From Thiomonas sp. (lineage in GTDB: Bacteria > Pseudomonadota > Gammaproteobacteria > Burkholderiales > Burkholderiaceae_C), in contig JAQTVS010000101.1 in assembly GCA_028706735.1 (NCBI GenBank), forward strand, positions 1 to 8,819: a DNA stretch of 8,819 bases, given 5' to 3'. Made by a program: the position numbers and the translations under genes. Below, one piece after another: positions 1 through 7,536 of the stretch (positions are counted from its first letter, which is position 1; the number at the start of each line of letters is the position of its first letter). A model generated the notes under the pieces. It saw only the letters and a list, made by a program, of their open reading frames with translations, made no database searches and was not told the DNA's origin.

Positions 1-361
1 TGCGGGCAACGTAATCGGGGCGTGCGGCGTACCACTGCGCGGCCTGCTCCACCTGCGGGCTGTCCATGTCGGGAATGGCAAAGCCGGCGCGAATGCGCTG
101 CCAGATGTCGTTGTACTGCGGGGTGATGTCCTTGGTGTCGTCCTGCAGCGCGGTTTGTTCTGTGGAGGTGACGCTGCTGGAGACGGTGGCGGCGGTCAGC
201 GGTGCGCCAGGGGCGTCAGTTTGTGCGGCAGGGGCGGGAGAACTGCTGGGCGGGGAGACTGCTGCGGCGGTTTTTTCCGGGGGAGGGACGGTGGCGCATC
301 CGGCGGCCATGGCGACCATTGCACCCAGAGCCCAAAATCGCAGTCGTCTTAGTTGCCGCAT
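1..361 (-). CDS. mltD: Membrane-bound lytic murein transglycosylase D, N-terminal part (3' end outside window)
   Basis: MltD-type enzymes are outer-membrane lipoproteins that cleave the MurNAc-GlcNAc bond of peptidoglycan, giving 1,6-anhydro ends. Only the first 120 codons are here; the gene runs off the left edge. The start ATG is at 361-359. A lipoprotein signal is visible: basic MRQLRRLR, a short hydrophobic stretch, then MAAGC with the lipidated cysteine at residue 22. Residues 23-70 are a Pro/Ala/Ser/Thr-rich linker, as expected for a tether. Residues 85-120 (DIWQRIRAGF, then a PDMDSP stretch and WYAARPDYV) match the conserved segment before the MltD catalytic domain. The SLT domain and LysM repeats would lie outside the window, so the catalytic glutamate cannot be checked. 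The gene follows gloB by six bases and is probably co-transcribed with it. The gloB neighbour supports MltD over other lytic transglycosylases. Confidence 0.88.
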   Translation of the reverse strand, partial: MRQLRRLRFWALGAMVAMAAGCATVPPPEKTAAAVSPPSSSPAPAAQTDAPGAPLTAATVSSSVTSTEQTALQDDTKDITPQYNDIWQRIRAGFAIPDMDSPQVEQAAQWYAARPDYVAR

Positions 362-367
362 CTGTTC

Positions 368-1186
368 TTACCCCTTGAATTCGTTCTTCCACTCTCGCAG
401 CCAGGCCAGCGCCTGCACTGCGTCTTCGGGCTTGTGGCCCCTGTGCCGTTCCAGCGACTGCAGTACACCGGGTTGTGCGGTGCGCAGAAACGGATTGATC
501 TGCTTTTCCAGGCCGATGCTGCTCGGCAGCGTGGGCAGGCCCTGCTCGCGCAGGGCCAGACACCGGGCCTGATGCGCCACGACCCACGTGTTCGAGGGGT
601 CTGCCGCACGGGCGAATTGTAGATTAGAGAGGGTGTACTCGTGGGCGCAATTTACTGTCGTATTTTCAGGGAGTTGCGACAGTTTGTTCAGAGAATCGAG
701 CATCTGTGCCGGTGTTCCTTCAAACAGGCGGCCACATCCGGCGGAAAACAGCGTGTCACCGCAGAACAGCGCGGGCGGCGCGTTCTGCTCCGGTGATGTC
801 ACGACGTAGGCGATGTGGCCCAGCGTGTGGCCGGGCACCGCGATGACCGCAACGCGCTGCGCCCAGCCCTGTGGCGTGAACGCATCGCCATCCTGCAGCG
901 CGTGGGTGCGACCGGGAATGGGCTCTGCCGCCGGCCCCCACACCGGCGCCGCCGCGCCCGGCTGCCTGCCAGCCTGCCAGCGCAGCAGATCGTTGACCCC
1001 GCCCACATGATCGCTATGGTGGTGGGTGACTAGAATGCCGCGCAGTTCCAGTCCGCCCCGTTCCAGGGCGTCGATCACCGGCGCGGCATCGCCCGGATCG
1101 ACCACCAGCGTGCGCGGATCATCCGCTTCAGGCCGGATCAACCAGATGTAGTTATCCCGAAAGGCAGCAAGCGCTTCTGTATGCAT
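368..1186 (-). CDS. gloB: Hydroxyacylglutathione hydrolase (glyoxalase II)
   Basis: Glyoxalase II hydrolyses S-D-lactoylglutathione to D-lactate and glutathione, the second step of cytosolic methylglyoxal detoxification. The product is 272 residues, slightly longer than the usual 250-260. All metal-site motifs of this metallo-beta-lactamase-fold family are present: THHHSDH at 54-60 (H55, H57, D59, H60), PGHTLGH with H120, the bridging aspartate D144 in FCGDTLF, and H182 in CAHEYT. The C-terminal EKQINPFLR stretch matches the glutathione-binding end of the family. The ATG at 1186-1184 was chosen because it places the family's typical N terminus (ALAAFRDNYIW) a few residues in and has GGAG five bases upstream. 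The reading frame stays open further upstream to about 2032, but that part is only the antisense of the methyltransferase gene. Gene order with mltD and a YafS-type methyltransferase supports the call. Confidence 0.96.
   Translation of the reverse strand: MHTEALAAFRDNYIWLIRPEADDPRTLVVDPGDAAPVIDALERGGLELRGILVTHHHSDHVGGVNDLLRWQAGRQPGAAAPVWGPAAEPIPGRTHALQDGDAFTPQGWAQRVAVIAVPGHTLGHIAYVVTSPEQNAPPALFCGDTLFSAGCGRLFEGTPAQMLDSLNKLSQLPENTTVNCAHEYTLSNLQFARAADPSNTWVVAHQARCLALREQGLPTLPSSIGLEKQINPFLRTAQPGVLQSLERHRGHKPEDAVQALAWLREWKNEFKG
371..376 (-). promoter_or_regulatory. Shine-Dalgarno site for mltD inside the gloB 3' end
   Basis: Read on the minus strand, AAGGGG lies nine bases before the mltD ATG and forms the last two sense codons of gloB (Lys-Gly). 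This fixes the mltD start at 361 and suggests that translation of the two genes is coupled. Confidence 0.6.
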
Positions 1187-1191
1187 GGCGA

Positions 1192-1195
1192 CTCC
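1192..1195 (-). promoter_or_regulatory. Shine-Dalgarno site for gloB
   Basis: The minus-strand GGAG is separated from the gloB ATG by five bases (TCGCC). It lies in the 24-base gap between the divergent gloB and methyltransferase starts. No convincing -35/-10 pair was found in that gap, so the promoters of both genes are probably within the neighbouring coding sequence. Confidence 0.55.
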
Positions 1196-1210
1196 GATTT
1201 GTGGCCCGCG

Positions 1211-2110
1211 ATGAGCCTGCAGCACTGGCTGCAAACACCGCCCGGCCGCTACGCGCTGGCTTGGGAGCAGGCGCAGATTGACCGCGTGGTCAGCGATATT
1301 TTCGGCTATCACGCACTGCAACTCGGCAACCCGGCTTTGCAGGGCCTGGCGCACAACCGCATGCCGCATCGCTGGCTGGCGCTGGACGATGCCGAGCAAG
1401 CGCATCTGGACCTGCCGGGCGTGCGCCCCGCCTGCCTGTTGCCCGAACACTACGGCGGCGAGCCGGTGTATGCCGAGCCGGGCCTGGTCGACGCCGTGGG
1501 CGTGGCGGCCGAAAACGCGCAGCTCCCGCCCGAGGCACTGCCGCCCGATCCCCACGCCATCCATATCGAACACCTGCAGTGCGACTTCACCGCGCTGCCC
1601 TTCCCGGCGCAGTCGCTCGATCTGGTGGTGCTGCCGCATACCTTGGAGTGGGTGGACGATCCGCACGCCTGCCTGCGCGAGGTCGACCGCGTGCTCATGC
1701 CTGGCGGGCAGGTGGTCATCAGCGGCTTCAACACCTGGAGCCTGTGGGGCGTGCGGCAACTGTTCGGCCGGGTTGGCGGCGGCTGGTATTTGCCGCAGCA
1801 CGGCGAATTTCTCGCACCGCGCCGCGTGCGCGACTGGCTGCGGCTGCTCAGCTTTGAAGTCACGCAAGGCCGCTTTGGCTGCTACCGGCCCGCGCTGTGT
1901 TCCCCGCTGTGGCTGCACCGCTGGCGCTTCATGGACAAGGCGGGCGACCGCTGGTGGCCCGTGTTCGGCGCCGTGTATTTCCTTGCGGCAATCAAGCGCG
2001 TGCCCGCCATGCGCCTGGTGGGCAAAGTGCAACTGCGCACCCAGCGCCGCGCCGTGGCGCTGCGGCCCATCGCGCAGCGCGGCGCAAGATCCACCCTCAC
2101 CAAACCATGA
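1211..2110 (+). CDS. YafS-type SAM-dependent methyltransferase of unknown substrate
   Basis: This 299-residue protein has a class I (Methyltransf_11-like) fold signature in its middle: [17 protein letters not shown] at about 125-141, then LEWVDDP at 145-151, and a [19 protein letters not shown] segment at about 156-174 (the strand-4 and post-II regions of the fold). The glycine-rich SAM-binding motif I expected near residues 70-110 is not recognisable; that stretch is Pro- and Glu-rich. The C-terminal third is rich in aromatic residues. Its place between gloB and rnhA matches E. coli yafS, whose substrate I do not know. An earlier in-frame ATG at 1181 would overlap the gloB start by six bases. 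ATG 1211 is preferred because it begins right at the conserved-looking [18 protein letters not shown] segment, although no clear ribosome site precedes it. Its stop overlaps the rnhA start (ATGA), so the two are probably translated together. Confidence 0.85.
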   Translation: MSLQHWLQTPPGRYALAWEQAQIDRVVSDIFGYHALQLGNPALQGLAHNRMPHRWLALDDAEQAHLDLPGVRPACLLPEHYGGEPVYAEPGLVDAVGVAAENAQLPPEALPPDPHAIHIEHLQCDFTALPFPAQSLDLVVLPHTLEWVDDPHACLREVDRVLMPGGQVVISGFNTWSLWGVRQLFGRVGGGWYLPQHGEFLAPRRVRDWLRLLSFEVTQGRFGCYRPALCSPLWLHRWRFMDKAGDRWWPVFGAVYFLAAIKRVPAMRLVGKVQLRTQRRAVALRPIAQRGARSTLTKP

Positions 2111-2562
2111 CCACAGAAACCGACACCGACATCATCATCTACACCGACGGCGCCTGCAAAGGCAACCCTGGCCCCGGCGGCTGGGGTGTGGTGCTGCGCA
2201 GCGGCGCGCATGAAAAAACCCTGCACGGCGGCGAGCTGCAGACCACCAACAACCGCATGGAACTGATGGCAGCCATCATGGCGCTTGAATCCCTCAAGCG
2301 CCCCAGCCGCGTGCTGCTGCACACCGACTCGCAATACGTCCTCAAAGGCATGACCGAATGGATCGTCGGCTGGAAGCGGCGCGGATGGACCACCGCCGAC
2401 AAAAAACCGGTGAAAAACGTCGATCTGTGGCAGCGCCTGGAAAAAGCCGCCGCGCTCCACACCCTGCGCTGGGCCTGGGTGCGCGGCCATACCGGCGACC
2501 CCGGCAACGAACAGGCCGACGCCCTGGCGAACCTGGGCGTGGAGGCGGCGGGGCGGGGGTAG
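2107..2562 (+). CDS. rnhA: Ribonuclease HI
   Basis: RNase HI cuts the RNA strand of RNA-DNA hybrids and removes R-loops and RNA primers. The 151-residue length is close to the 155 residues of the E. coli enzyme. All catalytic residues are present, each shifted by four from E. coli numbering: D14 ([16 protein letters not shown]), E52 (NNRMEL), D74 (HTDSQYV), H128 (RGHTG) and D138 (NEQADALA). The basic handle region WKRRGW with KKPVKN is at about 89-104. The ATG overlaps the stop codon of the methyltransferase as ATGA, and no strong Shine-Dalgarno precedes it, which suggests translational coupling. In E. coli dnaQ lies next to rnhA; here the next gene is a convergent NRPS whose stop codon is only 12 bases away. 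Confidence 0.97.
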   Translation: MTTETDTDIIIYTDGACKGNPGPGGWGVVLRSGAHEKTLHGGELQTTNNRMELMAAIMALESLKRPSRVLLHTDSQYVLKGMTEWIVGWKRRGWTTADKKPVKNVDLWQRLEKAAALHTLRWAWVRGHTGDPGNEQADALANLGVEAAGRG

Positions 2563-2574
2563 GGCTTGTGGTCG
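2563..2574. other. Convergent rnhA / NRPS tail-to-tail gap
   Basis: Only 12 bases separate the rnhA TAG (2560-2562) from the NRPS TGA (2577-2575). No GC-rich hairpin followed by a T-run is visible here or just inside either gene. Transcripts from the two strands probably overlap unless termination is Rho-dependent. Confidence 0.7.
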
Positions 2575-5500
2575 TCAGGCGTTGCGCGACAGACCGCCAA
2601 ACAGACGCTTGATTAAGCCGCCCTTGGACGCCGCAGCGGCGCTGACATCAGGCGGCTGCGCGTCCAGCTTGCGCGTGAACTGTTCAAACGATTCGAAGAC
2701 CAAGAGCCGGGCGTTGGCGCGTTTTCCGGTGCGCTCATAGATCTGCGCGATGACCTGGAGTGCCGTGAGCGAGTCTCCACCCAGATCGAAGTAGTTGTCC
2801 TGTGGCGTGATTTCGTTTGCGGGTATGCCCAGAAGCGGACTCCAGATCTCGGCAAGGATTTGCTCTGTCGCAGTCAGGGCGCGTGCGCTTCGGGCGGGTT
2901 TGCGAACCGGGGTCTCGATGTGGGCGGGGGCTTCTGTTGCTGCCAAATGAGCCAGGGCCTGGGCCGATGCCGACGCTGAGGCGTCGAGCAATTCGCCTAC
3001 GGACTGGTCTGGCTTTGCAATCAGGCGTTGCACCAGTTCGAGATACCGCGAGCGCAGCGCCTCAGCGGTTGCTGCGCTGTAAATGTCCGCGTTGTAGGTC
3101 ATTCCACCTTCCAGGCCGGCGGGAACTTCCATGAGCCACAGGCCGAGATCTTCCGTGGCGCCCTTTTGGAAAATCAGGATGCCGCTTTGGCTCAATTCGC
3201 CCCATTGCCGAGTGCGCTCGCGGGCATCCTGGAAAGAAAACAAGACTTGATAAAGGCCGACGCGCTTGGAGCGGGCCAGCATTTCCGGCTCCATGGCCAG
3301 CCGTTCGAAAGGAATGTCCTGGTAGTTCAGTGAAGCCAGAAATTCCTGCTTCACACGTCCCAGCAGCGAAGTGATGGACTCGCCGGGGTTCATCTGCAAC
3401 TGGATGGGAACCAGATTATTGAAAAACCCCATGACCGATTCAACCTCGGCCATGGTGCGGCCGCGTACCGGAACCCCCACGGAAATGGTGGAGCTGCCAG
3501 CCACTTGGGTCATCATGGCGGCATAAATGCCCAGAGCCAGCATGGTCATGGTGACATCGGCCTTGCACGCGATACCGCGCAATGCTTCCGTGGACGCCTT
3601 GTCGATACGCACCCAGGCGGAGGCGCCTTCCCCTGTCATGCCCGCGCTGCGAGGTTTGTCGGTGTTGGGCGCTTTGGGGACCGGCAGGCTGTTGATCTGC
3701 GCGTTCCAGATGTTCAACTGCTGATGAAAGGCCTCGCTTTGCATCCACTCGGTTTGCCAATAGGCGTAGTCGGCATAACTCGCAGGCAGCGGCGGGGGCG
3801 TGATGGACGGGGCTCCGGTACGGGCTGCATACTCAGCAGCCATTTCGGTGTAAAGCAGGTCGAATGACCAGCCATCCCAAATGATGTGATGCGGCATGAA
3901 CAAAAAAGCATATTCCTGCGGCGCCAGCTTGTAGAGAGCCACGCGAAACAGGGGCGCCGCGTGAATGTCGATCGGGTGATCGACGATGTCTTGCATCCGA
4001 CGCATCAGTTCGGCTTCACGCTCCTGCTCGGCGATTGCGCTGAGGTCTTCGAACGGGATGGACACATCCACTTCGGCGAGGACGCGCTGGACGGACCCGT
4101 CCGTGGTTTTCTCGATCACGGTGCGCAAAACCGGCTGCTTGCGCACGACCGCACGCAAGGCCGCCTCGAAGGCATCACGGTCAAATGGGCCGCGCAAGCG
4201 GTGCGCCGACGGCGTGTTGTAAGTGACGCGCCCGGGGTGAAGTTCCTCCATGAAGGCAATGCGTTCCTGCTGCGCGGTGAGCGGGGCCCTGTCCCGCGAG
4301 GGATCGTGGCGCAGGGCAATGCGTCTGGCGCCGCTGTCGTGCAGGCGACGTTCGATTTCCTGAGCCATGTGCTCCACGGTCGGGGCTTCAAACACCAGGC
4401 GGAAGGGCAGGTGGAGATCGAACTTTTTGCTGAGTTGCGCCACCAGTTGCGCCGCCAGCAGCGAGTGCCCGCCCAGTGCGAAAAAGTCGTCATGCACGCT
4501 CAATGAAGGCAGCTTGAGCACGGTTTCCATCACCTCCATGACCGACTGCTCGGTGGCGTTGCGCGGGGCGACACGCTGAGCATCTGGATGGGCAGCTTCT
4601 GATTGAGGCGAAGGCAGACGTTTGCGGTCGATCTTGCCATTGGGCAGCAGCGGCAGGGCTGGCAGCGGCACGATGTGCTGCGGGATCATGTAGGCGGGTA
4701 GGTCTTGCTGCAGGTGCTTGCGCAACTGTGCCGCGTCCAACAGGACCTGCGCGGATCGGGGGACGACATAGGCCACCAGCCGGGCGTCGCCCGGCGTGTC
4801 TTCGCGCACCATCGCCACGGCCTGCGCCACGTCTGGGTGGCTGCTGAGGTGGGCTTCGATGTCGCCCAGCTCGATGCGGAAGCCGCGCAGCTTGACCTGG
4901 AAGTCGAGCCGCCCGAGATGTTCGAGCTGGCCGTCGTTGCGCCAGCGGCCGCGGTCGCCGGTGCGGTATAGGCGGGCGGCGGGTTCCGTGGAAAAGGGGT
5001 CGGGGATGAAGCGCTCGGCGGTGAGTGCTTCGCGCTGCCAGTAGCCCAGGGCGACGCTGGCCCCGCCGATGTGGATTTCACCGGGCACGCCCACGGGGCA
5101 TAGATTGCCGCGCGGGTCGAGCACCCAGACCTGGGTGTTGGCCAAGGGCGTGCCGATGGCGATGCCAGTGGCGCTGTCTTGCACCGGCCAGCAGGTGGAC
5201 CACACGGTGGTTTCGGTCGGGCCGTACATATTCCATGCCGCGCGGCAACTGCGCGGCAACTGCGCGGCGAGGTCGGCAGGCAGAGGCTCTCCGCCCACCA
5301 GGGCTGTTAGCGTGGATTGGCCTGCCCAACCTGCGCTGAACAGCAGGCGCCAGGTGCTCGGCGTGGCCTGCAGGACTGTGACCGGAAAGCGATCGAGCAG
5401 GTCGCGCAGGGCGAAGCCGTCGGCGGCCTGTTCGCGGCTGGCCAGCAGCACGGTGGCGCCCACAGCCAGCGGCAACATCAGCTCCAGCACGGAGATGTCG

Positions 5501-7530
5501 AACGACAGTGTGGTGACGGCCAGGAGCATGTCGCCAGCGTTCAGGCCGGGGCGCTTGGCGGCCGCGAGCAGGAAGTTCACCACCGCGCGGTGCGGCAGCA
5601 TGACGCCCTTGGGTTTGCCGGTGGAGCCAGAGGTGTAAATCATGTAGGCCAGCGATTCGGGCGTGGCGTCGCGCTGGGCATCTGCGGCAGGCGCGGCGTC
5701 GGGCTGCACGTCGATCTCGGCGGCGTCGCCGTCGAGCCACAGGCTTTGGTCGCGCGGCCAGGGCAAGGCATCGGCAGATGCGGACTTGGCGATCAGCAGG
5801 GCGAGGTCGGCGTCTTCGGCCATGTCGGCCAGCCGCGCGGCGGGAAAGCTCGGGTCCAACGGCACATAGCCTGCACCCGCGACCAGCACCCCGAGCAGGG
5901 CGGGCAGCATGTCGGCGTCGCGTGGAAGGCATAGGCCAACGCGGGAGCCGCGCTGCACGCCGCGTGCGCGCAGCGCATGGGCGATGCGGTGCGCCCGCGC
6001 CCAGAGCTGGGCGTAGGACATGGACGTGCCCGCGCAGAGTTGCGCCGCGGCATCTGGCGTGCGCGCCGCCTGCGCATGAAGCAGTTGGTGCAGCAGCAGG
6101 CCGGAGGGCAACGGCGACGCAGTGGCGTTGAGCTGCGCGAGTTGCTGCCGATCGGCGTCGGTGACGATGTTGGCGGCGCCGAGCGCCTTGTCAGGGACTG
6201 CGCAGAGATGCGCCAGCAAGGCCTGGTAGCTCGCCAGCCAGCGGCGCACGGTGGCTTCATCGAACAACGCGGCGGCATATTGGCATTCAAGCTGCAGGCC
6301 GCCATCGGCCAGGGGAACAGCGTTGACGAACAGCTCGAAGTTCTCGGCCTGCCGTGGGTTGGAGACCACCTCGACGCGCAGATTGCCGAAGCTGCGCAGG
6401 TCGATGGCCTGATCCAGGTTGAACATGACCGGGGCGAGCGGCACCCGCGACGGATCGCGTTCGATCAACAGCTTTTGCAGCAGGGTGCCGAAGGTGTAAT
6501 GCTGGTGCTCGAAGGCATCGAGCACGGCCGATTGCACCGCGGGCAGCGATTGCGCCAGCGGGGCGGCAGCGTCTGGCATCAACCGCAAAGGCAGCAGATT
6601 GACGCCGTGGCCGACGACGCTCTCGAAGCCCGGCAGCGTTTGCCCCGCAGCGGGCACGCCGACCACCACGTCGTCATTGCCCGAAAGGCGCTGCAGCAAC
6701 GCCCCGAAGCTGCAGAGCAGGGTGGAGAACAGGCTGGCGCCGGATTTGGCCCCGAGCTGGCGCACGGTGCTCACCAAGCTTGCGGGCAGTACATGGTCGA
6801 TGCGCTTTGAGTCGAAAACCCGCGTGGCGGGCCGCATGTGGTCGCACGGCAGCTCCAGCACGGCGGGCACGCTGGCGTAGCGGTGGAGCCAGTATGCCTC
6901 GTCAGTGCGGTGTTCCTCGGCGCCTTGCCGCGTCGCAAGCGCCTGGGCAAAGGCGGCAAAGCTTGCAGGCGCTTCGGGCTCGGGCGCTTCGCCCTTGCGG
7001 GCCGAGTAGAGCGCGCCGATTTCGCCCGCCAGCACGCCGAACGACCAGCCGTCGCAGACGATGTGATGCGCGCTCAGCAGCAGGGCAACGTGGTCATCGG
7101 CCAGTCGCAGCAGGCGCGCGCGAAACAGCGGTCCGTGTTGCAGATCGAAGGGCGTGGCGACGGCCTGTGCTGCGGCTTGCTTCAGGACGCTATCGCCTTG
7201 CTCGGAGGGGAGGCCGCGCAGGTCGTCCAGCGGGATGTCGAGATTCAGGCGCTCGGCGATGAGCAACTGCTCGCCATCGGCGCTGAGGGTGGCGCGCAGT
7301 GCGTCGTGGCGGTCTGGCAGGGCGCGCACTGCGGCGCCGAGGGCTGGCAGATCAACCGCGCCGTGCAGATGCAGGGTGATGGATTCGTTGTACGCCAGCG
7401 TGGCGTTGCCGCCGAGCTGGCAGGCCAGCCAGATTTCGCGCTGGGCTTCGGTGGTGGGGGCGACGCGGGCGACGGGCGCGGCATCGGCGAAAGGGTCGTA
7501 GTCGACCGCGCTAGCGTTGGGAGTGTCCAT
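2575..7530 (-). CDS. Nonribosomal peptide synthetase, C-A-T-C-T, one glycine-type adenylation domain
   Basis: The gene encodes 1651 residues with five domains. C1 (about 25-460) has an intact HHIVCDG at 155-161. The A domain (about 480-975) has all core motifs, including YTSGSTGKPKG at 632-642, NMYGPTE at 767-773, YRTGDRGRW at 855-863 and NGKIDRKRL at 964-972 with K966. T1 has FFALGGHSL with the phosphopantetheine serine S1023. C2 (about 1083-1510) has HHIIWDG at 1214-1220. T2 has YFDLGGDSL with S1587. The ten pocket positions aligned by eye to GrsA read D678 I679 L682 Q721 L744 G746 M768 V776 W777 K966, close to a known glycine code. The N terminus (DYDPFADAAP, then PTTEAQREIW) resembles C domains that follow AMT domains in hybrid PKS/NRPS proteins, so C1 probably accepts a beta-amino acyl chain. 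No second A, epimerase, reductase or thioesterase is present; the protein ends after T2 with a basic tail (GGLIKRLFGGLSRNA). ATG 7530 is the start because the frame further upstream is antisense-free shadow of the AMT gene; no Shine-Dalgarno is evident, so re-initiation from the AMT stop is likely. Confidence 0.95.
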   Translation of the reverse strand: MDTPNASAVDYDPFADAAPVARVAPTTEAQREIWLACQLGGNATLAYNESITLHLHGAVDLPALGAAVRALPDRHDALRATLSADGEQLLIAERLNLDIPLDDLRGLPSEQGDSVLKQAAAQAVATPFDLQHGPLFRARLLRLADDHVALLLSAHHIVCDGWSFGVLAGEIGALYSARKGEAPEPEAPASFAAFAQALATRQGAEEHRTDEAYWLHRYASVPAVLELPCDHMRPATRVFDSKRIDHVLPASLVSTVRQLGAKSGASLFSTLLCSFGALLQRLSGNDDVVVGVPAAGQTLPGFESVVGHGVNLLPLRLMPDAAAPLAQSLPAVQSAVLDAFEHQHYTFGTLLQKLLIERDPSRVPLAPVMFNLDQAIDLRSFGNLRVEVVSNPRQAENFELFVNAVPLADGGLQLECQYAAALFDEATVRRWLASYQALLAHLCAVPDKALGAANIVTDADRQQLAQLNATASPLPSGLLLHQLLHAQAARTPDAAAQLCAGTSMSYAQLWARAHRIAHALRARGVQRGSRVGLCLPRDADMLPALLGVLVAGAGYVPLDPSFPAARLADMAEDADLALLIAKSASADALPWPRDQSLWLDGDAAEIDVQPDAAPAADAQRDATPESLAYMIYTSGSTGKPKGVMLPHRAVVNFLLAAAKRPGLNAGDMLLAVTTLSFDISVLELMLPLAVGATVLLASREQAADGFALRDLLDRFPVTVLQATPSTWRLLFSAGWAGQSTLTALVGGEPLPADLAAQLPRSCRAAWNMYGPTETTVWSTCWPVQDSATGIAIGTPLANTQVWVLDPRGNLCPVGVPGEIHIGGASVALGYWQREALTAERFIPDPFSTEPAARLYRTGDRGRWRNDGQLEHLGRLDFQVKLRGFRIELGDIEAHLSSHPDVAQAVAMVREDTPGDARLVAYVVPRSAQVLLDAAQLRKHLQQDLPAYMIPQHIVPLPALPLLPNGKIDRKRLPSPQSEAAHPDAQRVAPRNATEQSVMEVMETVLKLPSLSVHDDFFALGGHSLLAAQLVAQLSKKFDLHLPFRLVFEAPTVEHMAQEIERRLHDSGARRIALRHDPSRDRAPLTAQQERIAFMEELHPGRVTYNTPSAHRLRGPFDRDAFEAALRAVVRKQPVLRTVIEKTTDGSVQRVLAEVDVSIPFEDLSAIAEQEREAELMRRMQDIVDHPIDIHAAPLFRVALYKLAPQEYAFLFMPHHIIWDGWSFDLLYTEMAAEYAARTGAPSITPPPLPASYADYAYWQTEWMQSEAFHQQLNIWNAQINSLPVPKAPNTDKPRSAGMTGEGASAWVRIDKASTEALRGIACKADVTMTMLALGIYAAMMTQVAGSSTISVGVPVRGRTMAEVESVMGFFNNLVPIQLQMNPGESITSLLGRVKQEFLASLNYQDIPFERLAMEPEMLARSKRVGLYQVLFSFQDARERTRQWGELSQSGILIFQKGATEDLGLWLMEVPAGLEGGMTYNADIYSAATAEALRSRYLELVQRLIAKPDQSVGELLDASASASAQALAHLAATEAPAHIETPVRKPARSARALTATEQILAEIWSPLLGIPANEITPQDNYFDLGGDSLTALQVIAQIYERTGKRANARLLVFESFEQFTRKLDAQPPDVSAAAASKGGLIKRLFGGLSRNA
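5240..5268. repeat. Short tandem repeat, 11-bp unit, about 2.6 copies
   Basis: The unit GCGCGGCAACT occurs twice in full and once as its first seven bases, within the A domain between core motifs A4 and A5. The unit is not a multiple of three, but the protein spacing between GGEPL and NMYGPTE looks normal for A domains, so this is probably coincidental codon composition and not a recent duplication. Confidence 0.5.
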
Positions 7531-7536
7531 TTTTTT
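7530..7536 (-). other. Seven-A run joining the AMT stop to the NRPS start
   Basis: On the minus strand the AMT stop TGA and the NRPS start ATG share one run of seven A residues, with five bases between the two codons. The closeness and lack of a Shine-Dalgarno site suggest that terminating ribosomes re-initiate on the NRPS, keeping the two proteins in similar amounts. The NRPS lies in a different frame from AMT. Confidence 0.65.

Noticed and set aside
1187..2032. N-terminal extension of the gloB frame to about 554 codons
   Set aside because: The extra part is the antisense of the methyltransferase gene, and glyoxalase II of normal length starts at 1186 with a good Shine-Dalgarno site.
2571..2590. 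Possible hairpin (GTCG with CGAC) as a terminator between rnhA and the NRPS
   Set aside because: The stem is only four base pairs and no T-run follows on either strand.
3886..4506. Plus-strand open frame of 206 codons opposite T1 and C2
   Set aside because: It is a shadow of the NRPS coding strand, with no domain or plausible start signal.
5977..6810. Plus-strand open frame of 277 codons antisense to C1 and the A-domain start
   Set aside because: It is antisense to conserved NRPS motifs, shows no family pattern and has no ribosome site.
7530..7536. Programmed slippage on the seven-A run to fuse AMT and NRPS
   Set aside because: The run begins with the last base of the TGA stop, so adding or losing A residues still leaves TGA; slippage here cannot bypass the stop.
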